Below, in pieces: positions 1 through 7,315 of a stretch of DNA of 64,000 bases (position 1 is its first letter; each line of letters starts with the position of its first letter). A program made the translations under genes and the position numbers. Below the pieces are notes generated by a model. That model saw nothing but the letters and a program-made list of their open reading frames with translations, searched no databases and was not told where the DNA came from. The stretch is from Chryseobacterium sp. (GTDB lineage: Bacteria > Bacteroidota > Bacteroidia > Flavobacteriales > Weeksellaceae), in contig NZ_JARBTK010000006.1 of the NCBI RefSeq assembly GCF_029240215.1, positions 113,254 through 177,253 of the forward strand, read 5' to 3'.

Positions 1-41
1 GATAAAGGTTTATCCTTCGTCAGAATGACAAAAATAAAGTA

Positions 42-545
42 TTATTTTTTCAAACTAAAAACCAAATTATCCGGAAAACCCTCATCAGTTCTTCCCTCTT
101 GCAAAATAAAATCGTGTTTCAGAAGAAGTCCTTTCGAGTTTTCGTTAAACTTATTGGTGAAAGCTAAAATCTCCTGCAAATTTAATTCATTAAAACCAAA
201 ATTTAAAACGGCAGTCAAAACTTCAGACATGATTCCTTTTCGGTGATGATCGGGCAATAATTCATAACCAACTTCTGCTTCTGTTCGGTCTTCAGAAAAA
301 TTCCAGAGACAAATTGTTCCGATGAGATTTTGTTGATTATTGTATGAGATTCCCCAATAGAGAGATTCATTATTCCGAATCCTTTTTTTGATCGTTAAAA
401 TAAAGTCAAGCGCATCATAATTTGTTTTTGGTGGAATTCTTTTTACAAATTGATTGACAATTTCATTGCTTCTGATTTTTAAAATATCCTCTACATGGCT
501 TTCATCAATTTCCTTTAAAGTCAAACGATCGGTTTCTATTCTCAT
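42..545 (-). CDS. GNAT family N-acetyltransferase (RimJ/RimL-like)
   Basis: A 167-residue cytoplasmic acetyltransferase of the RimJ/RimL branch, expected to transfer acetyl from acetyl-CoA to an amine; the substrate cannot be told. It opens with the family signature MRIETDRLTLKEIDESH. The middle holds the acetyl-CoA binding turn, seen as EVGYELLPDHHRKGIMSEV around residues 90-108, then the usual NLQEILAFTNKFNENS strand-helix at about 130-145. The length is normal. The ATG lies five bases after the G of a TAAATTTG box (550-557, minus), so the mRNA may be leaderless. The gene appears to be a single transcription unit with nothing co-oriented behind it inside the window. Confidence 0.9.
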   Translation of the reverse strand: MRIETDRLTLKEIDESHVEDILKIRSNEIVNQFVKRIPPKTNYDALDFILTIKKRIRNNESLYWGISYNNQQNLIGTICLWNFSEDRTEAEVGYELLPDHHRKGIMSEVLTAVLNFGFNELNLQEILAFTNKFNENSKGLLLKHDFILQEGRTDEGFPDNLVFSLKK

Positions 546-549
546 ATCT

Positions 550-557
550 CAAATTTA
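550..557 (-). promoter_or_regulatory. Promoter -7 box TAAATTTG of the GNAT gene
   Basis: The minus strand reads TAAATTTG, an exact match to the Bacteroidota -7 consensus TAnnTTTG. Its last G is at 550 and the ATG starts at 545. No clear -33 TTG is visible. Confidence 0.55.
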
Positions 558-658
558 ATAAAAACTAAACCATGAGAGAAAAAGTTTTTTATAAATACAT
601 TAGAAAATAAAACTTATTTAATTTTTTATTTTTGTGATCCAGATAAATTAAACATAAA

Positions 659-742
659 GTTTGTCATCCCGTACGGATCTAAACTCGAATCTTTCCAATC
701 TATTCTCTAATACTAAGCCGAGATCCCTACGGGATGACAAAC
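659..742. repeat. Dispersed palindromic element, copy 1
   Basis: The left arm TTTGTCATCCCGTACGGATC and the right arm GATCCCTACGGGATGACAAA are nearly perfect inverted copies about 40 bases apart. The element occupies most of the 330-base gene-free gap between the GNAT gene and mutS2. Related copies lie at 15.1-16.06 kb, 18174-18238 and 32531-32608. I see no ORF in it, so it resembles a REP/MITE-type non-autonomous repeat. Confidence 0.8.
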
Positions 743-863
743 TGTGTGGTAAAAATTTAACTTAAAAAAAACTAATGTATTAAATTTTGAAATTTTTGTG
801 GTTAAATAAAATGTAAAGAAACTCATTTTCAAACACCACAACATCACATTCACATTTTCTCAC

Positions 864-871
864 TAAATTTG
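864..871 (+). promoter_or_regulatory. Promoter -7 box TAAATTTG of mutS2
   Basis: An exact TAnnTTTG box ends five bases before the GTG start codon at 876. This supports the GTG and suggests a leaderless transcript. Confidence 0.55.
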
Positions 872-875
872 CACT

Positions 876-3023
876 GTGTATATAAATAAAGAAGATTTAA
901 ACGAATTAGAGTTTCCGCAATTACTCGCGGAAATTGCTCCTTTTGCATATTCTCCGAAAACGAGAGAAAAAATCCTTGAGCTTCGTCCGATGAAAATTGA
1001 TGAGGCTGAACTTTCGCTGAAAAAAACTTCAGAATACCTGTCGAGTTTTGAAAGTTCAAATGCGATCCCGTTTGATGAATATGAAGATATTGAGAGCGAA
1101 CTGAAACTAATGCTGATTGAGAATTACCGTCTCGAAAACTCAGCTTTCATCAAAATAAAAACCCTTACCGAACAAATAGGAAAACTTCAGAAATTTTTCC
1201 CAACGATGCCCGATACTTTTCCGAATCTGATGAATGATGCTTCTGCTTTGGAATATAAAAAAGAAATCATTGATAAAGTTGACAAAGTTTTTAACCGTTT
1301 TGGAGAAGTAAAAAGTGAAGCTTCACCAATTCTGAAAACCTTGAGAGCCGAAATTCAGGTGTCGAAAAAAGCAATTCAGGAAAATTTCAACAGAGTCTTA
1401 TTCAATTACAGTCAGAGTGATTTTCTGGATGACATCCGTGAAAGTATTATTGAAGACCAAAGAGTTTTGGCGGTAAAATCTGCTTATAAAAAACGGGTTC
1501 CGGGAAGAGTTTTAGGACTTTCAAAAACAGGATCTATTACTTTTATTCAGCCGGACAGCGTTGTGAAGCATTACTTCAAGCTCCGTGAAGATCAGGAAGA
1601 AGAAAAGAAAGAAATTGACAAAATCCTGAGGCAGCTTACCGCAGAATTAGCGGTTTTCCAGCCACAGCTTTGGAGATATCAGATTTATATTTTTGATTTA
1701 GATTTAACGAGAGCCAAAGCAAAATTCGGCGAGTTGGTGAATGGTATTTTACCGAAAATTAACCGTCATAAAACTTTAAAGCTGAGAGAAGCTTATCATC
1801 CATTACTATGGTTGAGAAATAAAGCTGAAAATAAAACTATTTTCCCACAAACATTAAGCTTGACGGAGCATAACAGAATCATCTGTATTTCCGGACCGAA
1901 TGCTGGTGGAAAATCAATTACACTGAAAACTGTAGGATTGCTTCAACTGATGATTCAAAGCGGAATTCTGGTTCCTGCGCATCCAAAATCCGAGATGTTT
2001 TTCTTTGATAAAATCATGACCGATATTGGTGATAATCAATCTATTGAAAATCATCTTTCGACCTACTCTTCAAGATTAAAGAAAATGGGAGGAATCATCC
2101 GTGAATCTGATCCGGAAACACTTTTACTGATCGATGAGTTCGGAACAGGATCTGATCCTGAACTGGGTGGTGCTTTAGCCGAAAGTTTCCTTGAGTTTTT
2201 CTATGACAAAAAGAGTTTTGCGATCATTACTACGCATTACACCAACATCAAATTGGTTGTAGAACAGCTTCCAAATGCTATTAATGCAGCAATGCTTTTT
2301 GACGAGGAAACTCTGGAACCGATGTACAAACTCGAGGTCGGGCAAGCCGGAAGCTCATTCACCTTTGAAGTTGCGGAAAAGAATAAAATCCCAAGATTTA
2401 TCATTCATTCTGCGAAGAAAAAAGTGGAACATGACATCGTTAATTTAGATAAAACCATCGTCAAACTTCAACAGGAAAAATATGAAGTTGAAAAACTGAA
2501 AACCGATCTTGCCGAAAGGAAAGGTTCTGTGGAAGATAAACGCGACAATCTTCAGAAACTGAACGAGCAGCTTCAGCAAAAACTTTTCAATTTCCAGAAA
2601 CTGTATGAAGATGAGCACAGAAAACTTCAGTTCGGGACAAAGATTGAAGGTTTTATCGACAGTTACGTAAAAGGAAAATCACGAAAAGATGTAGTGAAAG
2701 ATTTTGTAAAAATTCTTGAGCAGGAAAAGTTCAGAAAAATCGGGGCTGATAAAGATGAAACAAAACGTCTTCAGATTGTCAAAAGAAAAATCACTCAACA
2801 ATTAAAAAAAGAAGATGTAATTGAAAAAATTTCTGAAACGAACGATAAAATTGAGGAAAAACGTAAAACCGACCGTGCTGTGTGGATGAAAATCGGACAA
2901 CGTGTAAGAATTACAGGAAGTACAAGTGTCGGAACTATTGAAACGATTTCTAAAAACAAAGTGACTGTCAATTACGGAAGCTTTAAAACCGTGATCAGTT
3001 CTGATGAATTGGAAAGAATTTAA
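876..3023 (+). CDS. mutS2: MutS2 family DNA-binding ATPase, no Smr domain
   Basis: A 715-residue MutS-type ATPase of the MutS2 group, a family that binds branched DNA and affects recombination or rescues collided ribosomes. The N-terminal helical clamp region is followed by the ATPase core. Walker A GPNAGGKS lies near residue 341, TDIGDNQSIENHLSTYSS near 385, and Walker B LLLIDEFGTGSDPE near 418. A long charged coiled coil spans about 510-650. The protein ends in a KOW-like barrel (RVRITGSTSVGTIETI) and has no C-terminal Smr nuclease domain, so it is shorter than Bacillus-type MutS2 (about 780). The GTG start is chosen because the family N terminus MYINKEDLNELEFPQLL begins there and a promoter box ends five bases upstream. 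Confidence 0.93.
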   Translation: MYINKEDLNELEFPQLLAEIAPFAYSPKTREKILELRPMKIDEAELSLKKTSEYLSSFESSNAIPFDEYEDIESELKLMLIENYRLENSAFIKIKTLTEQIGKLQKFFPTMPDTFPNLMNDASALEYKKEIIDKVDKVFNRFGEVKSEASPILKTLRAEIQVSKKAIQENFNRVLFNYSQSDFLDDIRESIIEDQRVLAVKSAYKKRVPGRVLGLSKTGSITFIQPDSVVKHYFKLREDQEEEKKEIDKILRQLTAELAVFQPQLWRYQIYIFDLDLTRAKAKFGELVNGILPKINRHKTLKLREAYHPLLWLRNKAENKTIFPQTLSLTEHNRIICISGPNAGGKSITLKTVGLLQLMIQSGILVPAHPKSEMFFFDKIMTDIGDNQSIENHLSTYSSRLKKMGGIIRESDPETLLLIDEFGTGSDPELGGALAESFLEFFYDKKSFAIITTHYTNIKLVVEQLPNAINAAMLFDEETLEPMYKLEVGQAGSSFTFEVAEKNKIPRFIIHSAKKKVEHDIVNLDKTIVKLQQEKYEVEKLKTDLAERKGSVEDKRDNLQKLNEQLQQKLFNFQKLYEDEHRKLQFGTKIEGFIDSYVKGKSRKDVVKDFVKILEQEKFRKIGADKDETKRLQIVKRKITQQLKKEDVIEKISETNDKIEEKRKTDRAVWMKIGQRVRITGSTSVGTIETISKNKVTVNYGSFKTVISSDELERI

Positions 3024-3080
3024 TGAACGAAATAGCTCATTTTAGAGAGGAATAAAAAAGCATGTGTGATTTTTAAAAAC

Positions 3081-3136
3081 GGACGCCAGCTTTTTCGAAA
3101 TGGACGCCAGCTTTTCTAAAATGCAGGCGTGCTTTT
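3081..3136 (+). repeat. Short tandem repeat, about 21-base period
   Basis: GGACGCCAGCTTTTTCGAAA at 3081 recurs at 3102 as GGACGCCAGCTTTTCTAAAA. A third degenerate copy (GCAGGCGTGCTTTTCACC) starts near 3123. The repeat lies in the mutS2 3' untranslated region, upstream of the terminator. Confidence 0.7.
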
Positions 3137-3202
3137 CACCCAATCCTCGAATGCTTTTATAGAAGTCGTAGGTAGCATTTCAAAAATGACTTCCCATAAT
3201 AC

Positions 3203-3236
3203 AAAAAAGAGGGTGTTTACAAGCACTCTCTTTTTT
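3203..3236 (+). terminator. Rho-independent terminator after mutS2
   Basis: The stem AAAAAAGAGGGTG (3203-3215) pairs with CACTCTCTTTTTT (3224-3236) with one G-U pair and an 8-base loop. The stem itself ends in a T run. Confidence 0.8.
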
Positions 3237-3238
3237 AT

Positions 3239-3246
3239 TACTTTTG
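3239..3246 (+). promoter_or_regulatory. Promoter -7 box TACTTTTG of the ABC pair
   Basis: An exact TAnnTTTG box directly follows the mutS2 terminator. Its final G (3246) is five bases before the ATG at 3251, as at several other genes here. Confidence 0.55.
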
Positions 3247-3250
3247 AAAA

Positions 3251-3529
3251 ATGCTAAACGATTTTAAAATTTTATGGATTTTTTACCGAAAGCTGCTGAT
3301 TCCGGCGGTATTGTTTTCTGTATTGATGGCATTTCAGATAGGAATCAGTTATGAAAGTTTCGGATTGTGTTTTATTGTGCTTCTTCCTTGCTTTCATTAT
3401 TTTATTTATGAATTGAGATTTAAAAACGAATATCATTTCTATGCTAATTTCGGGTTTTCAAAATTATTTCTTTGGATTATAACTTTATCTTTCGGTTTAA
3501 TTATAAAAATAATCACACGTTTTTTATGA
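3251..3529 (+). CDS. Small membrane protein paired with an ABC ATPase
   Basis: A 92-residue hydrophobic protein of no family I recognise. Roughly three membrane-spanning stretches can be seen: about 14-30, 36-54 and 68-90. Its stop codon overlaps the ATG of the following ABC ATPase gene (ATGA), so the two are probably translationally coupled and the products may interact. At 92 residues it is much shorter than a normal ABC permease. It could be a minimal membrane partner, an accessory subunit or a degraded permease. It starts five bases after a TACTTTTG box. Confidence 0.7.
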   Translation: MLNDFKILWIFYRKLLIPAVLFSVLMAFQIGISYESFGLCFIVLLPCFHYFIYELRFKNEYHFYANFGFSKLFLWIITLSFGLIIKIITRFL

Positions 3530-4188
3530 GTACGCTTCATATTGACAGCATCACAAAATCATTTGGTGAAAAGAAAATTCTACAGGATATTTATTTAGGT
3601 TGTAAAACCGGTGAAATTGTAGGAATTCTGGGAAGAAACGGTTCCGGCAAATCAACGCTTTTCAAAATTATATTCGGGATTATGAAAGGTGAAACTCAAC
3701 ATATAAAATTCAATGACATTCTTTTAAAAAACCAATCTGATCACAAAAACAGAATCTCATATTTACCACAATTTTCTTTTTTACCTAAAAATGTTAAGAT
3801 CAAAAAGCTCATCGGATTATTTTGCAATAAGGAAAATTCAGCAAAACTTTTATATTCAGAATTGCTTCAACCTTTCATTAATGAAATTCCTGGACAGCTT
3901 TCCGGTGGTGAGCTCAGAGTTTTGGAAGTTTTATTAATCATTTATTCAAAAGCCGAATTTATTTTACTTGATGAGCCTTTTCACAGTCTATCACCGAAAG
4001 TTGTTTCCGAGATAAAAAATATCATCAAAGAACAGTCTCAAAATAAAGGTTTCCTAATTTCAGATCATCAATATCTGGATGTTCTGGATGTTTCAGAAAG
4101 TATTTATCTGCTTTCAGATAGCCATTTAAAACCAATAAAAGATTTAACAGAATTGAAAAGATATAATTATCTTCCGAAAAACATTTAA
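3526..4188 (+). CDS. ABC transporter ATP-binding protein
   Basis: A 220-residue ABC ATPase. Visible motifs, numbered from the ATG at 3526, are Walker A GILGRNGSGKST near residues 33-44, the ABC signature LSGGE near 125, Walker B FILLDEPFHSLS near 145 and the switch histidine in LISDHQYLD near 179. The open frame extends 18 codons upstream, but the ATG overlapping the stop of the preceding gene gives the standard N terminus MSTLHIDSITKSFGEKKIL. The gene is co-transcribed with the 92-residue membrane protein. No large permease gene is nearby, so the substrate and even a transport role are open. Confidence 0.88.
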   Translation: MSTLHIDSITKSFGEKKILQDIYLGCKTGEIVGILGRNGSGKSTLFKIIFGIMKGETQHIKFNDILLKNQSDHKNRISYLPQFSFLPKNVKIKKLIGLFCNKENSAKLLYSELLQPFINEIPGQLSGGELRVLEVLLIIYSKAEFILLDEPFHSLSPKVVSEIKNIIKEQSQNKGFLISDHQYLDVLDVSESIYLLSDSHLKPIKDLTELKRYNYLPKNI

Positions 4189-4192
4189 TTTA

Positions 4193-4200
4193 TATCTTTG
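4193..4200 (+). promoter_or_regulatory. Promoter -7 box TATCTTTG
   Basis: An exact TAnnTTTG match 21 bases before the ATG at 4222. It makes the upstream in-frame TTG at 4198 untenable as a start because that codon lies inside the box. Confidence 0.55.
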
Positions 4201-4221
4201 AACTATAAATATTCTTTCCCA

Positions 4222-5019
4222 ATGACTTTCATCAACAAAGCGATTTATTTATCGATATTCAGTATTTTTTCTTTTTCATTAATTAATGCACAGAATAAAG
4301 TTCCTTTCGGAGTGGTAAAAGCCACGGAAGGTTATGCGATGGTGCGTGTACATAAAGAAGATTATCGAAAAATCGTAGACAAAATCCGAATGAAAAAAGG
4401 AGATGTTTTTGTTTATGTGAAACCTGCTCCCGGCGAAACAGACTGGATCTGGATCAAATATCCCGAAAAAGGTGAAATCGAAAAACCATTTGTAAGATAT
4501 GACAGTCTGACGAAAGAAGGTATGGTCAATAAAGACCGTATCGCTTTTATCGACCAGCTTCCACAATACACTCCTACAAAGTCTAAAAACGGGAAGTCAA
4601 TCATTTTCACAGACAATAACAATCCTAAAATTCCTACTGCACAAAGAAGTAAGGTTGTCATTGATATTTATCCGTCAAATGCAAGCTACCGGAAACAGGA
4701 AAAAGATGCAGCCGGAAACATCAAAACCATCGATAAAGTAAAACCATGGGGAATTGATAAAGAATTGCCGCAAGGAATGACCGAAATCAAATCGATCAGA
4801 GTACAGCAACCCGGAAGAGGTTCTGTTTTTGTGAGAGAAGCCATTAAAAATATGTTCCAGCCTACTATGGATTTTGAAAACATCGGAGTAACTTCTATCG
4901 ACGACGATCATATCTTCCTCTATATGATCAATGGTTCCGGAGCGAATAGATACACGTCGCTTTGGACTATCAAGGAAGGAAAAGTAATCAGCCAGATTAT
5001 TTTTAAAAATCCTGAATAA
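4222..5019 (+). CDS. Exported protein of unknown function
   Basis: A 265-residue protein with a Sec signal peptide (MTFINKAIYLSIFSIFSFSL, cleaved after about INAQ). I do not recognise the family. The mature part is rich in lysine and aromatic residues and has no transmembrane segment, lipobox or catalytic motif that I can see. The start at 4222 is preferred over the in-frame TTG at 4198, which falls inside a TATCTTTG promoter box. Next downstream is the cobalamin riboswitch leader with its own promoter, so the gene seems monocistronic. Confidence 0.75.
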   Translation: MTFINKAIYLSIFSIFSFSLINAQNKVPFGVVKATEGYAMVRVHKEDYRKIVDKIRMKKGDVFVYVKPAPGETDWIWIKYPEKGEIEKPFVRYDSLTKEGMVNKDRIAFIDQLPQYTPTKSKNGKSIIFTDNNNPKIPTAQRSKVVIDIYPSNASYRKQEKDAAGNIKTIDKVKPWGIDKELPQGMTEIKSIRVQQPGRGSVFVREAIKNMFQPTMDFENIGVTSIDDDHIFLYMINGSGANRYTSLWTIKEGKVISQIIFKNPE

Positions 5020-5035
5020 TTCACCTATTTATCAT

Positions 5036-5043
5036 TATTTTTG
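5036..5043 (+). promoter_or_regulatory. Promoter -7 box TATTTTTG of the riboswitch leader
   Basis: An exact TAnnTTTG box whose predicted start point (about 5048) coincides with the 5' side of riboswitch helix P1. Confidence 0.6.
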
Positions 5044-5049
5044 CATCCG

Positions 5050-5273
5050 GAAAGTCTTTAGCTTTTGATATAATGCTTCTTGCTGATAATTTTCCGGGAA
5101 ATTGGTTCTGCCTAACCGCAGATGAAAAGGGAATCGTGTGAAAGTCACGAACTGTCGCGCAACTGTAAAGTAACCAAAGTCTTTATTAAAAACCACTGTG
5201 CAAAACGCATGGGAAGGAAATAAAGATGTTACAAGTCAGGAGACCTGCCATTTTCTACAGACAAAAAACTTTC
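5050..5273 (+). ncRNA. Cobalamin (B12) riboswitch
   Basis: The conserved core is present in order: GCCTAACCGCAG near 5110, AAAAGGGAATCGTG near 5125, ACTGTCGCGCAACTGTAA at 5150-5167, ATGGGAAGG near 5209 and the B12 box AGTCAGGAGACCTGCC at 5234-5249. A closing helix P1 can be drawn between GAAAGT (5050-5055) and ACTTTC (5268-5273). A promoter box lies just upstream and a possible attenuator hairpin downstream (5307-5327). No TonB receptor or cobalamin synthesis gene follows. The first gene is the acyl-CoA thioesterase at 5380. The aptamer looks intact; the regulatory output is inferred. Confidence 0.93.
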
Positions 5274-5306
5274 GCGATTTGAAGTTTGTTGATCTCATAG
5301 CTTACT

Positions 5307-5327
5307 TCAGGAATTTCTTGTTCCTGA
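5307..5327 (+). terminator. Possible attenuator hairpin of the B12 leader
   Basis: TCAGGAA (5307-5313) pairs with TTCCTGA (5321-5327) around a 7-base loop, followed by an imperfect T-rich run (TCTGTCTGTTTGTTTC). It lies between the riboswitch and the thioesterase start, where a ligand-controlled terminator would be expected. Confidence 0.45.
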
Positions 5328-5379
5328 TCTGTCTGTTTGTTTCAATATATTTCATTTTCGCTTTAATTAATAATGAAAT

Positions 5380-5763
5380 ATGACTACAGAAGAGAGAATT
5401 GAAGCTTCCGAGACCCGAATCTTTAAAGCGGTTTTCCCAAACACGACCAATCATTACGACACCCTTTTCGGTGGAACGGCAATGCAGCTGATGGATGAAG
5501 TTGCATTCATTACAGCGACCCGTTTTGCGAGAAAAAGAGTGGTAACCGTAAGCAGCGATAAAATCGATTTTAAAAAACCAATTCCCGCGGGAACAATTGT
5601 CGAGCTAATCGGAAAAGTAGCACACGTTGGAAAAACCAGTATGAAAGTCAATGTGGAAATATACACCGAGCAAATGTATTCTTACGAAAGAGAAAAAGCT
5701 ATCGTAGGTGATTTTACTTTTGTGGCGATTGATGAATTTAAGAAACCAATTCAAATACTATAA
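5380..5763 (+). CDS. Acyl-CoA thioesterase (hotdog fold, YciA/ACOT type)
   Basis: A 127-residue single-hotdog thioesterase that hydrolyses acyl-CoA to free acid and CoA in the cytoplasm. The family signature is clear: NHYDTLFGGTAMQLMDEVAF at about residues 23-42, where the aspartate in MDE is the catalytic acid of this family, then SSDKIDFKKPIPAGTIVEL at 57-75. The length is normal. The gene is the only one behind the cobalamin riboswitch leader, about 106 bases from the aptamer, so its expression is plausibly repressed by B12. A strong terminator follows at once, so the unit is riboswitch plus this one gene. Confidence 0.92.
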   Translation: MTTEERIEASETRIFKAVFPNTTNHYDTLFGGTAMQLMDEVAFITATRFARKRVVTVSSDKIDFKKPIPAGTIVELIGKVAHVGKTSMKVNVEIYTEQMYSYEREKAIVGDFTFVAIDEFKKPIQIL

Positions 5764-5772
5764 ATTCAGGCT

Positions 5773-5801
5773 GGTTTCGGCGGGCTTTGCCCGCCGAAAC
5801 C
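5773..5801. terminator. Bidirectional terminator
   Basis: A perfect 13-bp stem GGTTTCGGCGGGC/GCCCGCCGAAACC with a TTT loop, followed by TTATTTTTA. It sits between the convergent thioesterase and the 77-residue gene and can serve both. Confidence 0.92.
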
Positions 5802-5824
5802 TTATTTTTAAAAACTTTAAAAAA

Positions 5825-6058
5825 TTAGATATCATCTGAAATTTCCAGCCGAATATCAATAGGAATCGTAGTGATGATCAGAATATTATTTTCTTCTTCC
5901 CGCATTTCTACGTGGGCATCAGAAAAACTTCCGTCCGGATTTTTTTTCTTAATGTTAATATCTTTTACATTCAAAAATTTTTTAGGGATCAAAAGTGTAT
6001 AGTTATTTTCACTTTGATGGTAGTTTAGCTCTTCTCTGTTATAATCTTTTGTCTGCAT
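5825..6058 (-). CDS. Small hypothetical protein
   Basis: A 77-residue soluble protein, not recognised. It has a mixed charged composition with alternating strand-like segments (YTLLIPKKFLNVKDINIKK and NILIITTIPIDIRLEI), suggesting a small beta-rich fold. No signal peptide, cysteine pair or metal motif is visible. The gene stands alone between the bidirectional terminator and the HD-domain gene. Base composition and a normal start suggest a real gene, but nothing in the sequence gives a function. Confidence 0.6.
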   Translation of the reverse strand: MQTKDYNREELNYHQSENNYTLLIPKKFLNVKDINIKKKNPDGSFSDAHVEMREEENNILIITTIPIDIRLEISDDI

Positions 6059-6126
6059 AACTTTTTTAAGCTATACAACAATCTGTACACCAAAGTTTTA
6101 GGTTTAACCGGAATTTTCAGAAAAAC

Positions 6127-6717
6127 TCATTTCAAAACCTTCTCGGTTTCAAGATTTTTGATCATTAAAAATTGAAAAGCCTCTCCCATTTCGTCAGAAG
6201 CCCTGCTGATTGCATTTTCGAGCATATTCCTTACCTGTTTTTCGGTTACTGCAGCTTCTGTCCAGCTTTTTCCTGAAGTGTGTGAATTGAGAATGAAAGG
6301 CATTATTCTGTCAATGGCACAGGCAAAAATCGCATCAGGAGTTTGCTCTTCCTCAAATTCGAGCCAGAGATTAAAAAACTCCGAACGAATAGGTTCGTCT
6401 AAAATTCCGAATATATTTTGGGCAGAAATTTTTTCTCTTTCAAATTTCCCAACCATTGCGGCTTCGTCAAAAAGAAAGGTATCTCCTGCTTCAATTTCAA
6501 CCAAATCATGAATTGAAAGCATTCTGATGACTCTCAACAAATCGATATCTGCTCTGTTTTTAGCGTAGGGAAAAAGAATCTGAGCCAAAATTATAATCTG
6601 CCATGAATGTTCGGCTGTATTTTCCCTTCTGGAGTCGTCAGCATTGTAATTTCTTCTTTGTACGTTTTTTAAAGCGTCAATTGCGACGATAAAATCAATT
6701 TCTTTTTGAATTTTCAT
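6127..6717 (-). CDS. HD domain hydrolase (YfbR/HDDC2-like)
   Basis: A 196-residue HD-superfamily phosphohydrolase. The metal ligands are visible in order: AEHSW near residue 34, SIHDLVEIEAGD near 67-78 with the HD pair, and a final aspartate in CAIDRIMPF near 139. This pattern belongs to the YfbR/HDDC2 group, whose characterised members dephosphorylate 5'-nucleotides; the substrate here is inferred. The ATG lies five bases after a TATTTTTG box on the minus strand (6722-6729), so the transcript may be leaderless. Confidence 0.85.
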   Translation of the reverse strand: MKIQKEIDFIVAIDALKNVQRRNYNADDSRRENTAEHSWQIIILAQILFPYAKNRADIDLLRVIRMLSIHDLVEIEAGDTFLFDEAAMVGKFEREKISAQNIFGILDEPIRSEFFNLWLEFEEEQTPDAIFACAIDRIMPFILNSHTSGKSWTEAAVTEKQVRNMLENAISRASDEMGEAFQFLMIKNLETEKVLK

Positions 6718-6721
6718 GCCT

Positions 6722-6729
6722 CAAAAATA
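6722..6729 (-). promoter_or_regulatory. Promoter -7 box TATTTTTG of the HD gene
   Basis: An exact TAnnTTTG match on the minus strand. Its G at 6722 is five bases before the first base of the ATG (6717). Confidence 0.55.
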
Positions 6730-6864
6730 AGAATTATCATGAAAATCTCAGTTTTTAGAATAAGAATAGAACAAAAATAAATTATTTAAAAATATGAATT
6801 TAAATTTATTCTACTGATTATCAAATATTTAAGTAAATACTAAAAATAATTTCACTACTTTGTA

Positions 6865-6896
6865 TTGCATATTACCATTTTAATTACATATCTTTG
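6865..6896 (+). promoter_or_regulatory. Promoter of the PadR-PspC operon
   Basis: A TTG at 6865-6867 and TATCTTTG at 6889-6896 are separated by 21 bases, close to the Bacteroidota housekeeping promoter. It leaves a leader of about 70 bases. Confidence 0.6.
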
Positions 6897-6973
6897 TAAT
6901 GTAGAATCAGAGAAAGTTTAACTAGCTAGAAACAAAAACTGATTTGATATAACTAATTAACAAACTTATAAAG

Positions 6974-7303
6974 ATGAATACTGAAAATACCAAAGCGCAA
7001 ATGCGAAAAGGGATTCTGGAATTCTGCATTTTAAGCCTCATCAACAATCGCGAAATGTACGTTTCTGATTTAATAGATGAACTGAAAAAAGGAAAACTGG
7101 ATGTAGTGGAAGGAACCCTCTATCCTCTTTTGACCCGATTGAAAAACGGAGAATTTCTCTCTTACAGATGGGAAGAATCTACGGGAGGACCGCCAAGAAA
7201 ATATTACCAAATCACAGAAAAAGGCAAAACTTTTTTAGCTGAACTGCAAAATACCTGGAAAGAACTGACAGATTCTGTAAACCAAATCACTCAAAAAATT
7301 TAA
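6974..7303 (+). CDS. PadR family transcriptional regulator
   Basis: A 109-residue winged-helix regulator of the PadR family. The hallmark region is complete: GILEFCILSLINNREMYVSDLIDEL (about 13-37), EGTLYPLLTRLKNGEFL (46-62) and GGPPRKYYQITEKGK (71-85). The C-terminal helix is short, as in subfamily 2. It stands first in an operon, 12 bases before the PspC gene. The same pairing of a PadR gene with a PspC/DUF1700-like membrane gene is common in Bacteroidota, so it probably controls its own operon in response to envelope stress (inference). Confidence 0.92.
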   Translation: MNTENTKAQMRKGILEFCILSLINNREMYVSDLIDELKKGKLDVVEGTLYPLLTRLKNGEFLSYRWEESTGGPPRKYYQITEKGKTFLAELQNTWKELTDSVNQITQKI

Positions 7304-7315
7304 AAAACAAAAGCT

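Noticed and set aside
5198..5383. A 61-codon frame starting inside the cobalamin riboswitch and overlapping the thioesterase ATG by 4 bases
   Set aside because: Its first half reads through the conserved B12 box and the rest is the T-rich attenuator region, which gives hydrophobic residues by composition. The ATGA overlap is probably chance.
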